Shown here: in pieces, positions 46,234-58,700 of the stretch
How positions within the stretch are numbered: position 1 is the first letter of the stretch
Layout: each line of letters opens with the position of its first letter
Position numbers and translations under genes: made by a program
From: Nageia nagi
Taxonomy: Eukaryota > Pinophyta
Direction: 5' to 3'
Length of the DNA: 64,000 bases
NCBI GenBank assembly: GCA_050084985.1
Contig: JBITNC010000002.1
Span: 682,001-746,000, forward strand
The notes under the pieces: generated by a model
The model's input: only the letters and a program-made list of their open reading frames with translations
Told to the model about the DNA's origin: nothing
Databases searched by the model: none

Positions 46234-47471
46234 TGTCCTTTTATTAAATACAAAATTAAAAAGAAATGCTATCGTTAAAAATATATAAAGATTAAAAAAA
46301 TATTAAAAGCCCAATATCAAAAAAAAGAAAGGGGCAGTATTATTTTAATTTTATATAACTTTTCAAATTTTAAAACCCACTTATTGGAAGAGGAGGTTGA
46401 TGTATAGAAAAGGCCCCACATAAGATACAATGGGAGGCAAATTGGAGGGAAATTGCATGCAAAGTTAAGGTGCCAACGAGCCGACATATGCAATGAAAAA
46501 TGCATGGATGGTTTGGAGGAACAGTTCAACATGGGAGGATGACTTGGAGGGGAGTAGGTGGGACTTATCCTTCAATGTGGAGAAGTCGTATCTAACAAGG
46601 AAAGGCCAATGCTTGATGCTATCTTGGGATCTCATGAGGTGAATGGTATCCATATTAAAAACCACATGTGGGGAAGAGGTGATGTTAGTAACCAAATTGA
46701 ATGTGAAAAAATGTCAGTCTCACCACTCCCAAGGTGATCCATTGATGAATGTGGAGTATAATGGAGGATTAAGGAGCCACAACTTGGTTGAACTCACTAT
46801 GGGAAAGGAAAAGGGCATAGATTTTGAGGATAATGTGCAGAGGACCCAACCTCCTAGCCACCAAGGGATGCCAACCAACCAACATTACCAGACTACATTT
46901 TAAAATGCCAGGTATCCACCTTAAGAGATTCGTAATAAATTTTGGATGCCACCTAGATTTAGTAGTTTGGTATTATTAATATGGATTTATTATTTATGGG
47001 TTATTTTTAGCCTTCTATTATTTTAGTTGAGAGATTTTAAAATATTGAGATATATTTTAAAATAGATCTTGTTAGGCTATTTTAATGTTTGTAAAAAAAA
47101 TTGGCAAATATTAAAATAGTGGTGTTTTATTTTTATCTCTCTTAAACATAGGAGGGAAGATATATTCATGTTGTGAGCTATTATTAAAATTTGCAAGTTG
47201 GTAATTTTTATGGTTTGTAAAATTGTTAGTGGTTATGACTAATTTGGTGGAGACCAGGTGAGGATAGGATGATTTGATGACCACAACGTAGATTATCTCT
47301 ATGTGGTGCCAAGTCAAATAAGTTGTAACCATAATATTTTGTGGGATAGCTTCTTTAAATTTATAAAAGGAAGATTAGCCAGTTTGATTTTTTTAGACAA
47401 ATATTTTGCTAATCTACAAGTAGTGAAAGGGTGAAGAGAAGAAAAGTTTCTAAGTTTATTATTACGGATCA
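46234..47471 (+). repeat. Gag-only element LTR, copy 1
   Basis: Starts TGTCCTTTTATTAAATAC, ends CGGATCA. It lacks about 180 bases near its end that copies 2 and 3 have (the stretch with AACAAGGTGA). Confidence 0.75.
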
Positions 47472-47544
47472 TATAGGTATCATAGCATTTTTTATTATGG
47501 GCATTTATTAAATCTATCTTCATAAGGTTTTGTATGGTTGCAAT

Positions 47545-48720
47545 TATTTTGCATGATTACTAGATCCCAAAGAAAAAGAGGTGAAGGAGAGATTGTTGAA
47601 GAGGATCCTAAGGTTGGATCAAGAATTTAGTTATGGAAACAAAGAGAAGCTAGAATGGTAGAAACAAATCCAAATACTACATAAGAATATTTTTCAAAAA
47701 TACTCAAGATGATTGAGGAGACATTGAGTAACCTAGTTGATATTATTGAGAATTTGCAAAAGAATCAAGATAATGGAGTTAAAGAAAAAGAGAATACGAT
47801 CGAAGAGAGTTCTCAAATCGAGAAAAGATTACCCTTGAAGCTAGAGGTAAAGTTTGAGCTCAAATCCTTTAGATGAGAAATGGATCCAAAAAAGCTTAAC
47901 CAATAGTTTAAGCAAATGGAGGCCTATTTTCAAGTCTAGAAGATTGAAAGTGATGAGGATAAAATTGAAATAGCTACAATAAAGTTAGAGGGACATGCTC
48001 TAGTTTGGTGGGAAGACTATTTGGATACCATCATAAGTCTTAAGAGATGGAGTGCATTCAAAGAATTGCTTCGAGATTAGTTCTACCCCCTTGGCCATCA
48101 TCAAAAGCAAACCATGGAGTGGTATCATTTCAGGTAATCAAGAGGACAAAGTGTTCAAGAGTACACCATTGAATTCAAGAAAATAGCTACCTTGCTTAGT
48201 GAGTCTTTGAAATTTGATGCATGTTTATTGAAGTACATTGGAGACCTTCATAGCTATCTTTTTCACATCATTTTACTTTTTAATCCTATGGATCTAGATT
48301 AAGTATATGTCCAAGTGCAATATTTAGAGGAACATGGAAGGTATGATCAAAAGGAATACCAATCTAAGTCTAAAGGAAAAGATAAAGTTGTTGCATCCTC
48401 TACAAAGGAGGAGAATAAGAAAAAAAAAAGTACATTATTCTCATTACGACAAACATGATCATGTTTAAGAAGGGTGTTGGAAGTAGTATCTCGATCGAGC
48501 ACCTAGGTGGTTTGATCAAGGGAGAGATAAAGAAAATATAAATGCTACAATTTCAAAAGAACCTGAACAATTACTTGAGATCAAAGATTTTTTTGTTATT
48601 GATGAGAAGTTGGCTTTAGGATTGAAGCTTCCAAGTGTTGTGAATACCAAAGGAGTATCCATGCACATGTGAAAAGAGGAAATGAGGCAAAAGTCATCAA
48701 TCATATAGTATGACAAAATG
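47545..48720 (+). pseudogene. Gag of the gag-only element, copy 1
   Basis: The plus-strand gag capsid includes LPLKLEVKFELKSF, QWFKQMEAYFQV-like sequence, then IATIKLEGHALVWWEDYL near 47970-48020 and YTIEFKKIATLL near 48163-48200. A Lys-rich region follows (KGKDKVVASSTKEENKKKK, 48375-48430), where a knuckle would be expected; I see only remnants. It then has a short protease-like leftover (IDEKLALGLKLPSVV, about 48598-48640) and no active site. Several stops break it. The tail to 49061 has no recognised domain. Confidence 0.8.
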
Positions 48721-49061
48721 GTAATGCCACTTCCATATGCATTTGGAAATAATTTTGTTATGGAAAAAAATTTGGTTTTATGACATGGTGCCCATGGATG
48801 TTCAATGCAATGAATTCATGGAGTCCAAATTGGCAAGAAGCTATGATGGGGAATGGGGTTCCTCATCTTTATTATAATCTCTCTAAGTTTTTGGGGACCA
48901 AAATCCCTCTTAGTGGGGATGAGTGGTCCAAAATTAGATCATCTCATTGCAATAAAATAATAACTCCATATTGAAGGTCTCTTCATGATGGTTCCATTGA
49001 TTCAAATGGCATTCAAAAGCGACTCCCAAATGATGTTTTATTAAGGTTTGAAGTTTGATAA

Positions 49062-50515
49062 TGTGTATTTTTTATTTTATTAAATACAAAAAAATGCTAT
49101 TGTTAAAAACTTAAAAGATTAAAAAATATTAAAAGCCCAATATCAAAAAAAAAAGAAAGGGGCAACATTATTTTAATTTTAAATGACTTTTCAAATTTCA
49201 AAACCCCGTGTTGGAAAAGAGGAGGCCAATGTATAGAAGAGGCCCCATGTAAGGTCCAATGGGAGGTAAATTGGAGGGAAACTATACTCAAAGTCAAGGT
49301 GTCAATGAGCTGATGTGTGCAAATAAAAATGCATTGATGGTTTTGAGGATTCGTTTAATGTGGGAGGCCAACTTGAGGGGGGATAGGCAAGACTTGACCA
49401 TCAATGTGGAGAAGTAGCTTACAAGGAAAGGCTAATGCCTATTGCCACTTGACATCATCTTGGGAACCTGTGAGGTGAATGGTACCTACCTTAAAAACCA
49501 TGCATGGGGGAAGAGGGGACATTAGTAGCCAGATCAGATGTGAAAAAATGCCAATCTCACTGTTCCTAAGGTGATCTGTTGACTAAAATAGAGTCTAATG
49601 AAGTATTGAGAAGCCCACAGACTGGTTGAACTCACTATGTGAAAGGAAAAGGGCATAGATTTGGAGGATAACATGGAGATGACCCAACCTCCTAGCCACC
49701 AAGGGATTACAACCAACCAACACTGCCAGACTACATTATAAAACACCAACTATCCACCTTATGAAATGCACAACCAACTTTGGATGCCACCAAGGTTTAG
49801 TACTTAGGTATTATTAATTTGGGTTTATTATTTGTGGGTTACTTTTAGCCTATGGTTATTTTAGTTGAGAGATTTTAAAATATTGAGATATATTTTAAAA
49901 ATAAATCTTGTTAGATTATTTTAATGTTTTCAAAAAAAAATTGGTAAATGTTAAAATAGTGTTGTTTTATTTTTATCTCCCTTAAAAATAGGAGGGAAGA
50001 TATATTCGTGTTGTGAGATATTATTAAAATTTGCAAGATGGAAAATTTTATGGTTTGTAAATTTGTTAGTGGTTATGACTAATTTGGTGATGAATAATTT
50101 GGTGGAAACAAGGTGAGGATAAAATGAGTTGGTGGCCACAACCTAAATTATGTCTATGTGGTGCGAATTCAAATAAGTTGTAATCATAATATTTTGTGGA
50201 CTAACTTCCTTAAATTTATAAAAAGAAGATTAAGTAGTTTGATTTTTTTTAGAAAAATATTTTTCTAATCTACGGGGAGTAAAAGGGTGAAGAAAAGAAA
50301 AGTTTCTAAGTGTTGTAACAAGGTGATAGACCAAAAAGGATTAATACAACTCCACATAAATAATAGTACTTATTTTGGGTAAATCTCTCTTGTGGTATTA
50401 ATTTGTTGGTACATGTGATGCTTATGCACTTGGTTATTTAATTCTTTTATTTATTTATCAAAAAATAAGCAAAATTTAAAAAAATCCATTTGAGACAAAA
50501 TAATATTACATATCA
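49062..50515 (+). repeat. Gag-only element LTR, copy 2
   Basis: Starts TGTGTATTTTT, ends CATATCA, 1454 bp. It is the most complete copy. Confidence 0.75.
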
Positions 50516-50589
50516 TATAGGTATCAAACCATTTTTTTATTATGGGCATTTATTAAATCTATCTTCGCAAGGTTTTGTATAGTTGTAAT

Positions 50590-51760
50590 TGTTTTGCATG
50601 ATTACTATATCCCAAAGCAAATGAGGTGAAGGAGAGATTGTTTAAGATGATCCTAAGACTAGATTGAGAATTTGGTTATGGTAAAAAGGAGAATCTAGAA
50701 GGCAAAAACAAATCCAACTACTACATAAGAAGATTTTTTAAAAGGACTCAAGATGATTAAGGAGACATTGAGTAACCTAGTTGATACTATTGTGAATTTG
50801 CAAAAGAATCAAGATGATGGAGTTAAAGAAAAAGATAATATGATTAGAGAGAATTCTCAAATCAAGAAAAGATTGCCCTTAAAGCTGGAAGTTAAGTTCT
50901 ATCTCAAATCCTTTGCAGGAGAGATGGATCCTAAAAAGTTTAACCAATGGTTTAAGCAAATGGAGGCCTATTTTTGAGTCCATAAGATTGAAAGTGATAA
51001 GGATAAAATAGAAATAGCTACACTAAAGTTAAAGGGACATTCTCTAGTTTGGTGGGAATCTTATTTGGATTCTGTCATAAGTTTTATCAAAAAATTGGTG
51101 AAGAGATGGAGGGCATTCAAAGAATTTCTTCGATATCATATCTACCCCCTTGGCCATCATTAAAAGCAAACCATGGAGTGGTATCATTTCAAGTAATCAA
51201 GAGTATAAAGTGTTCAAATGTACACCATTGAATTAAAAAAAAGAGATACCTTTCTTGGTGAGTATTTTAAATCTAATGCATGTTTACTCATGTACATTGG
51301 AGGCCTTCATAACTATATTCATCACATCATTTTACTTTTCAAGCCTACGAATCTAGATGAAGTACGTGCCCAAGCGCAATATCTAGAGGAACATGGAAGG
51401 TATAATCGAGAGGACTACCAATCCAATTCTAAAGGAAAAGATAAAGTTGTTGCATCCTCTACAAAGGAGGAGAATAAGAAAAAAAAATGTACATTGTTCT
51501 CATTACGATAAAGATGGTCATGTTAAAAAAGGGGTTGGAAGTTGTATCCTAATTGAGCACATAGGTGGTCTGATCAAGGAAGAGATAAAGAAAATATTAA
51601 TGATATGGTTTAAAAGGAACCTAAAGAATTCCATGAGATCAAAGATTTTTTTGTTATTGATGAGAAGTTGGATTATGTAGGATTGAAACTTCCAAGTATT
51701 GTGAATACCGAGGGAGTATCCATGCACATATGAAAAGAGGAAAAAGCTACCAATCATGTA
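50590..51760 (+). pseudogene. Gag of the gag-only element, copy 2
   Basis: The same domains and order as copy 1: LPLKLEVKFYLKSFAGEM near 50876-50930, QWFKQMEAYF at about 50945-50975, LVWWESYLDS near 51040-51070, LEEHGRYNREDYQ near 51385-51420 and KGKDKVVASSTKEEN near 51432-51475. It ends at about 51880 with a junction directly into LTR sequence, so the tail present in copy 1 (48790-49061) is deleted. Confidence 0.8.
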
Positions 51761-51879
51761 GTATGACAAAATGGTAATGCCTTATCCATATTCATTTGGA
51801 AATACTTTTTTTATGGAAAAAATTTTGGTTTTATGTCATGGTTCCCATGGATATTCAATGCAACAAATTCATGGATTCT

Positions 51880-53189
51880 CAAATTTCAAAACCCTCTATT
51901 GGAAAAGAGGATGTCAATTTATAGAAGAGGCCCCATGTAAGATCTAATGGGAGATGAATTGGAGGTAAACCACATGCAAAGTCAAGGTGCCAGTGAGCCA
52001 ATGTGGGCAAAGGAAAATGTGCAGGTGGTTTGTAGGAGTCGTTCAATGTGAGAGACTGACTTAGAGGGGGGATAGGCAGGACTTGACCATCAATGTGGAG
52101 AATCTATAGCTAACAAGAAAGGCTAATGCCTACCACCACCTAATGTCATCTTGGGAACCTATGAGGTAAATGGTAAAACCTTAAAAACCATGCATGGGGA
52201 AGAGGGGATATCAATATCTATATAATATGTGAAAAAAGACCAATATCACCACTCCCAAGGTGATCCTTTGACTAACATGGAGTCTAATGGAGGATTGAGG
52301 AGCCCATAGCTTGGTTGACCTTATTGTGTCAAAGGAAAAGGGCATAGATTTAGAGGATAACATGGAGAGAACCTAACCTTCTAAACACCAAGGGATGCCA
52401 ACCAACCAGCACTGCTAGACTACATTATAAAATGCTAGCTATCCACCTTGAGAGATGCGTAGCCAACTTTAGATGCCACCCATATTTAGTAGTTTGGTAT
52501 TATTAATTTGAGTTTATTATTTATGGGTTATTTTTAGCTTGCTATTATTTTAGTTAATATATATTAAAATATTGAGAGATATTTTAAAAATAGATCTTAG
52601 TAGATTATATTAATATTTATAAAAAAATTGGCAAATGTTAAAATAATGGTGTTTTAGTTTTATCTCTCTTAAAAATAAGAGGGGAGATATATTCGTGTTA
52701 TGAGCTATTATTAAAATTTGTAGGATGGCAAATTTTATGTTTTGTAAAGTTGTTAGTGGTTATGACTAATATGGTGGAGATCAAGTGAGGATAGGATGTG
52801 TTGGTGGCCACAACCTAAATTATCTCTACATAGTGCCAAGTCAAATAAGTTGTAACCATAATAATTTGAGGGTTAGCTCTCTTAAATTTATGAAAGGAAG
52901 ACTAGCTAGTTTGATTTTATTTTTATACAAATATTTTTCTAATCTACAAGGAGTGAAAGGGTGAAGAGAAGAAAAGTTTCTAAGTGGTGTAACAAGGTGA
53001 AAAACCAGAAAGGATTAATACAACTCCATAGAAATAAGAGTGCTTTTTTTGGGTAAATCTCTCTTATGGTATTAATTTGTTGGTACATGTGATGTTTATG
53101 TACTTGGTTATTTAATTTTTTTATTTCTTCGTGAAACAACAAGCAAAATTTAAACAAATCCATTTGAGACAAAATAAGATTATGGATCA
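51880..53189 (+). repeat. Gag-only element LTR, copy 3 (5'-truncated)
   Basis: It joins the internal region at about 51876-51882 and lacks the first 130 bases or so of the LTR. It ends TATGGATCA at 53189. Confidence 0.75.
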
Positions 53190-53192
53190 ATT

Positions 53193-53410
53193 CATCACCC
53201 TTTTACCCAAGGGGCATGCCCATAATATGGAGTGTAGGATAAGTTATATTATTTTATTCACAAATACTTAAAATCTATTTAGGGATACTTTAAGTATTAG
53301 TGGATTTACATTACCATATTCACTAAATACTTAAAGTGTCTAGGATACCTTTAAGTATTAAGTGAATTATATTTAGAGATTTTACAATAATGCATTATAT
53401 ATTCCAACAT
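53193..53410 (-). repeat. Copia LTR fragment (Cop family)
   Basis: On the minus strand it starts TGTTGGAATATATAATGC and runs 218 bases to CCCTTGGGTAAAAGG. It contains an extra copy of the TTCACTTAAATACTTAA stretch. It directly abuts LTR copy 3 of the gag-only element, so the two share an insertion or deletion border. Confidence 0.8.
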
Positions 53411-54409
53411 GTTAATAGTTAGCAATTCTCAAGATCTCATAGTAATTATTTGGGAATGTGAGTCTCTTCTATTTTCAAGGCCCTTATTTGTGGATAATTA
53501 ATTGCATTTTTCTTAGTGTACACATCGACCAAATTTTTTATATGTAATGTTTTTATAATAATAATAATAATAAAATATTAATGAGGAATCTTATTTTGAA
53601 TAATAAACATATTAAAAATATCAACATAATATTTTAATTAATTATGAATCAATTATTAATAAACATAAATAATATAAAACAAAAAAATATTTTTTTACTA
53701 GTAGTTGTGAGGGGAGTTGTTGAGAAAGCGGGTTGTTAAAACTCTCATGTGAAAAAAGGGAGGCCCCAAGTTCAAATCACATGCATGATATCTAAAAAAT
53801 TCTATCAAATTATGGTAGGTACAGATGAGATGAGGATCATACCCTCAATGCTCAATTGTTGGATCGAAGCCTAAGATAAACCAAAAATTCTCCCTCACCA
53901 AATGATTTATAAAAAAAACAATTTTTTTTTAAATAAACTATTGAATCCACATAATTTATTATTATCTTATTTCAATATGTTTTGAATATGATAAGAGTGT
54001 TTTTTTTGCATTCTATTACTACATCACATTTCATGGATTGCACATAGTAGGATTTCTTTTCAATCTTACAAATAATAGTTATAAATAGTAAATAATATTT
54101 TTAAATATTTAATACTTATATTTGAAATTCTAGTGCATTAGATTTTTTCTTTAAAAATTGCTATCATTATGTGTTCATTGTTCTCATTTCATCTTCCACC
54201 TTCTTTTAATTGTTTTGACATGGCCTTAAAGGTGTCAACACACACCAAACATGCTTCAATTAGACTTAATCACCTCCTCCTCCTCCATCATGGGCATTGA
54301 ATGATTGGCTCTTACCGATCCTCTTGATCCTTAAGGACTAATACCTTTATCATTATTCTCTTATCCTCTTTTTCCTACTAGAGTGAATAGATACATGAGA
54401 ATTTATGGT
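53411..54409. other. Unassigned stretch
   Basis: AT-rich, with (ATA)n near 53557-53573. 53690-53960 has a weak B-box word (AAGTTCAAATC) and an A-rich end, too weak to call a SINE. 54180-54400 is GC-richer and borders the kinase fragment, without a clear frame. Confidence 0.5.
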
Positions 54410-54843
54410 TTATGATCTTTTATCTTCCCTTTTAACATGAGCAATACTTGGCCTCACTTCTTCATTATATAGAATGAATAGCATGCCCACTACAGCAACT
54501 CTTCTCACCTCTTCATCATCCACACTATTTAAAATCTTATTGTCTACAAAACTCATTATCTCTTCCTTTTGGATTTGAGTTATCGCCCAGGTGGGAAAAT
54601 ACAACTTGTTGGATTCCTACATAGATAAATCCAAGTTCCTACATCTTGATATTATATCTAGCAGTGTCATACCAAAACTATACACATCCACCTTTAGAGT
54701 GATGGGAAGGCCAACGATCCACTTTGGATCCAAGTAACCTCTTGTTCATCTTATGGTAGTAAAAAATTGGCTTAAATCTCTTCCCACTAGCTTTGCTAGC
54801 TCAAAATCCCCTAGCTTTGGGAAAAAGTTATCATCTAAGAAAG
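54410..54843 (-). pseudogene. Receptor-like kinase pseudogene fragment (C-terminal half of kinase domain)
   Basis: One minus-strand frame of about 145 codons matches the plant receptor kinases of the S-domain/G-type lectin kind. It begins just before the DFG region (DDNFFPKLGDFELAKLVG), where DFG reads DFE. Then come TRGYLDPKWIVGLPITLKV (APE replaced by DPK), DVYSFGMTLLDIIS (subdomain IX), YFPTWAI and DEEVRRVAVV, ending at RPSIAHV near the RPSM position. It has two stops (near 54741 and 54624). The N-lobe, membrane segment and lectin domain are missing. It is probably a captured or retro-copied host piece. Confidence 0.8.
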
Positions 54844-56277
54844 AAATAAAGTATATTATTGGGTGATTAGAAGTAGTCAATGGGATTAGAAAGTAAAATC
54901 ATGTAAATGAAGCCAGCAAGCCCCTAATGGGCTCCTTTAAAGAAAACATAAAAGAATAAACAACTACATCTGTACGAGAAAATCTTGGCTCTAAAAGAAA
55001 GGAGGGATATAAAAACTAATGGTTCCTAGGGAATGTCACTTTGGATAACACTAAGGGAGCATATGATGGTGTTGTCTACTCCATGGAGAGCTCAAGCATG
55101 ATCACTATGGGATATGTCCATGATACTACTACTATAAGAGAAGAAGGATATGATCCAACACATCAACAAAGGATCCTCAATGCTCTATGTACATCTCCTA
55201 GTCTAGCATGGTGGATGCAGGTGCTCCTCTTGGTGTCTCCTATGAGCTCGCTCAAGGGAAGAGGCATGAAAAAAGGACATCATGAGTTGATCCCCAAGTG
55301 GTTGTTGAGCCTGAGCTAGAAGTCATCTCTATAAAAGGGGGGCCTCTTAGAAGTATAGAGCCAAACATTGTTGCTCAAGATAATGAATAAATGTACTCAA
55401 AGAGCTATGTAAGTCTCAAAAAAAAAAATAGCATCCTTAGATCTCATAGTAAACCATACATTAGAAAAGAAATGGGTATTAAACTCAATCTTAAGAGAGA
55501 AAAGGTGATAAAATTGAAGGTCTCTTTCTATGTGGTGGTTTGTCTTGATCCTCAATTAGTGTGAACATACTAAAAATTGACCAAGGGCTAATCTTAAGCT
55601 AAGAGGAATATGCCAGCTGATGTATCCATGTGGCTAGATCAACCCCCTATCTAATTAGAGGTAATGATGAGTATAATGGTCAAGTTTGGGCATCAACAGT
55701 TACAGGGGAGAAACCCAAGTAACTTGAATATAAGATCTATAGATAGTCTCATGGATCACTTTGAGGGAGGTTGTTTCCTCCTACAATGAACTCATAGGAG
55801 GTGAAGGTAGGCTATTTGATGAGAAGACAAATCTTGAAAGCATATTAGAGACCTTATTGAACCAGCATCACTGGCAATCATGGGAATATAAGTCAATCAA
55901 AGAAGCTAGGGTTCTAACTAGGAGTCTAGCACTCCCAAAAATAGATGAATTTTGAATACAATGAAGAAAGAGGACTATAAAAATGAGGGCACAAACCAAA
56001 AGAGGCTAGAATCTAAACTTTGTAAGGAAAATTGGGTGTGGGACTTTCCTCTTACTCTGGATGAAGCATGATAAGAAGGTGATCAAGATCCTCTCTACCA
56101 ATTTTGATTTAGCTACTAACAAGCTAAGTCCCCAAATCTTTATTTTGTACAAGGCTATAGGTATGACCAAGGTATGGAATAAATCTAACTTGGATGGAAT
56201 ATCCTAAAAGTGTAACTAGAAGGATTACCTCTCCAAATTGGACAAGGTCACATACCCTCGATGAACTTTGGGTGGTG
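54844..56277. other. Unrecognised, partly protein-like stretch
   Basis: 55020-56240 is GC-richer than the flanks and reads protein-like in pieces on the plus strand, for example AGAPLGVSYELAQG near 55216-55260, VVVEPELEVI near 55301-55330 and REVVSSYNELIGGEGRLF near 55765-55820. Frames change and stops are frequent. I cannot assign it to a family. It ends at the Cop-2 LTR. Confidence 0.45.
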
Positions 56278-56774
56278 TGAGAGAATTGAACTATAACATG
56301 AACAATCCTAAACTACCAAGATCACATGAAAGCTCTTAATTCACATATAACTATCACACAAAGCAATCTCACAAATATAACACAAGATGTAAGTGGTTCC
56401 TCCAACTAGGAGTACATTCACTAACTAGATCTCTCTTCTTAATAAATATGAACTCTTACAATCCTCTTACTCTTTTCTCCTAACCACTATCTTATAGCAT
56501 AACTTTACTCCACAATTGGTATGTAATCACAAATAGGGAGCCTTCTATTTATAGGCCAAAATACTCTTTATATCACCATTTTATCCAATTTACAAAAGCA
56601 TGATATGCACATCCTTTTACCCAAGGGGCATGCTCATGACATGGAGTGTAGGACAAGTTACATTATCATATTCACTTAAATACTTAATATATCAAATGAT
56701 ACCCTTAAGTATTAGTGAATTTAAATAGAATATTATTACATAACCTTTACAATAATGCATTATACATTCAAACA
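56278..56774 (-). repeat. Cop-2 3' LTR
   Basis: 497 bp, the same length as the Cop-1 LTR. On the minus strand it starts TGTTTGAATG right after AAAAGAGAG, a polypurine tract. Confidence 0.88.
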
Positions 56775-57004
56775 CTCTCTTTTAATGCAATATTGGGATA
56801 GAGTGAATAAGAGAGAAGAAATAGAGAGACTAAGAGAGTTCCCCTCCATATAGATACAACGAAGATAAGAAATTTTTACATATTTATGAAGTAAGCAAGA
56901 TCTAGTTTAAGACTCACTACTTTACCAAATACAATAATTAACCATAATTGGTTTCAATGCACATGAAGTAATCATCCAACTAGAAGTCATGAAGAGTCTC
57001 CAAG

Positions 57005-58700
57005 AGCATGCATACCTAAAGGTCATCCTACTAAAGTCATCAATGAAGGTCAACATGTAAGATGCTCCTCCAAGTGACTTAGTCTAAAATGGACCCAACA
57101 AATTTAAATGCACAAGTTGAATAGGTTGAGATGCTCTTATTACCTTATCTTTTTTAAACATTTATCTATGCATCTTGCCAAGAATGCACTTCTCACATAG
57201 ACCAACCAAAGGAGAAATGGAAGGCAAACCTTTCACAAGTTCTTGGTCTTTTATGACTTGAATACTCTTGTGGTTAAGGTGTTCTAAATTATGGTGTCAA
57301 AGATTGCCTTTAGAACACACACTAGAAGCAAGACACATCTTTGATGGAACTTGATTCACAATGTAGAGGATATCTTTCATAGATCCTTTAAACAAAGTGA
57401 CAAGTCCTTTCTTAATGCACCAAGATTGAGAGTCAAACTCAAAAGAGTACCTTTTTCTAGCAACTTGGATCATGGAGAGAAGGTTCATCCTTAACTTAGG
57501 AACATAGAGAACATTTTCAAGAACTTTTCTATGAATCAACACACTCCTAATTTCTTAGACTTCAAGGGTAGAGTTATCACCTATCACAACTGCATCTTTT
57601 TTATACTTGTGAAAGTTATCAAACTTTTCCTTTTCAAAACATAGGTGATTAGTGCAACTATCCATTCATATGAAAAAGAGTGAGACATGGAATAGAGCAT
57701 CATAGCAAAACCAAATTGAATATTCTTCTTTTCTTTGAAGTTCTTTACATTTATATTGCCTTTGAACTTTTCCTCTCTTTTCTTTTTGTAGCAATCAACT
57801 TCTTTGTGACCTTGAATTCCATAATAGTTATAATTACTATCAAACTTGTTCTTAAAAAAAATATTTTTTGCTTTACCTTTTCCATCTCTTAACTTGAAGT
57901 GGTTGTTCTTATCATTATTCTTGCTATTGTGGTTATTTTTTCTATTGTTCTTGTTGTTGTAGTAGCCATTGCCTCTTCTTTCAAACCTTGTGGAGGAAGA
58001 AGGATAAGATTTCTTTTAATGTTTGAACTTCTTCTTGAAAAGAGTTTTGGTTGATCTAAGAGCAACATTATTATTCTTAGAAGAAGAAATCAACACCTTA
58101 TTGTTAAGGGTTTTCTCATGCTTCAATAGGTGTATAAAAAGGTTCTCAAGGGAGAAAAATTTTTCTTCATCATAAAGCCTTATTTCTATAACCATCATAA
58201 AGTTTCTAGACTTTGAAGAAAGGCTTTGAAAAATGATGAAGACTATGAACTTATCATTAATCCAATTGCATCCACAAGCAATAAGTTGGGTCTTTAGGTT
58301 AATGATTTTATTCAAGTAGATAGCCATATTTTCATCTTACCCTTGATGAGATTGAAGCAACTTTTGGAGAATGGTAAACCTTCATGAAAAATTTGAACTA
58401 AGTTAGATTTGATTAAGCTTATCCCAAGTTTTCTTTGTTGAAGTTGAAGAGAAAATCATCAAGAGCACATCATCTAAAATTACATGATAAATCATAGAGG
58501 TTGCTAACTCATTTTTTATATTGTAAGCCTTTAGTGCCTTCTCATATATATGAGGTACAAGGTTCTCATTCAATGTATGCCAAAGCTTCCTTGCTTGCAA
58601 TTCAACTCTCATCCATGGTTCTCAAATTCCAAAGTTGGAATCATCAAGAATGTGTTTGGGTAAAAATGATTCTCCCATTTGCTACATAAGAATGTGAAAA
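57005..58700 (-). pseudogene. Cop-2 gag, protease and integrase start
   Basis: Gag lies at about 58612-57760: LQARKLWHTLNENLVPHIYEK (58600-58540), then EKFFSLENLFIHLLKHEKT near 58150, then a knuckle remnant near 57800-57840 with its first Cys changed to Tyr (YNYYGIQGHKEVDCY). At 57643-57675 the protease reads EWI and then CTNHLCF. The bases for the catalytic VDSG present in Cop-1 are missing through a deletion of about 10 bases, which also shifts the frame. The pre-integrase segment (LENVLYVPKLRMNLLSMIQVA) at 57530-57455 follows. It is non-functional on several grounds. Confidence 0.85.

Larger units (their letters stand above)
46234..53189 (+). mobile_element. Tandem gag-only gypsy element: three LTRs and two internal regions
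   Basis: LTR copies are 46234-47471, 49062-50515 and about 51880-53189 (5'-truncated). They are separated by internal regions of 1.59 and about 1.36 kb that carry gag and little else. Each internal region starts just after an LTR end with a degraded tRNA-Met-type site (GGTATCATAGC at 47476; GGTATCAAACC at 50520). The absence of RT and integrase in both units makes it a terminal-repeat element with gag only. The three-LTR layout is expected from unequal exchange between LTRs. Confidence 0.8.

Noticed and set aside
46643-46903. 86-codon open frame in an LTR
   Set aside because: The matching stretches of LTR copies 2 and 3 do not keep it open, so I see no sign of coding.
46228-53195. Target-site duplication around the three-LTR element
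   Set aside because: The bases before 46234 (TTTAA) and after 53189 (ATTCA) do not match, and one side abuts a copia LTR fragment.
53690-53960. Possible SINE with a B-box word
   Set aside because: No convincing A box and no duplication. Only one weak motif.
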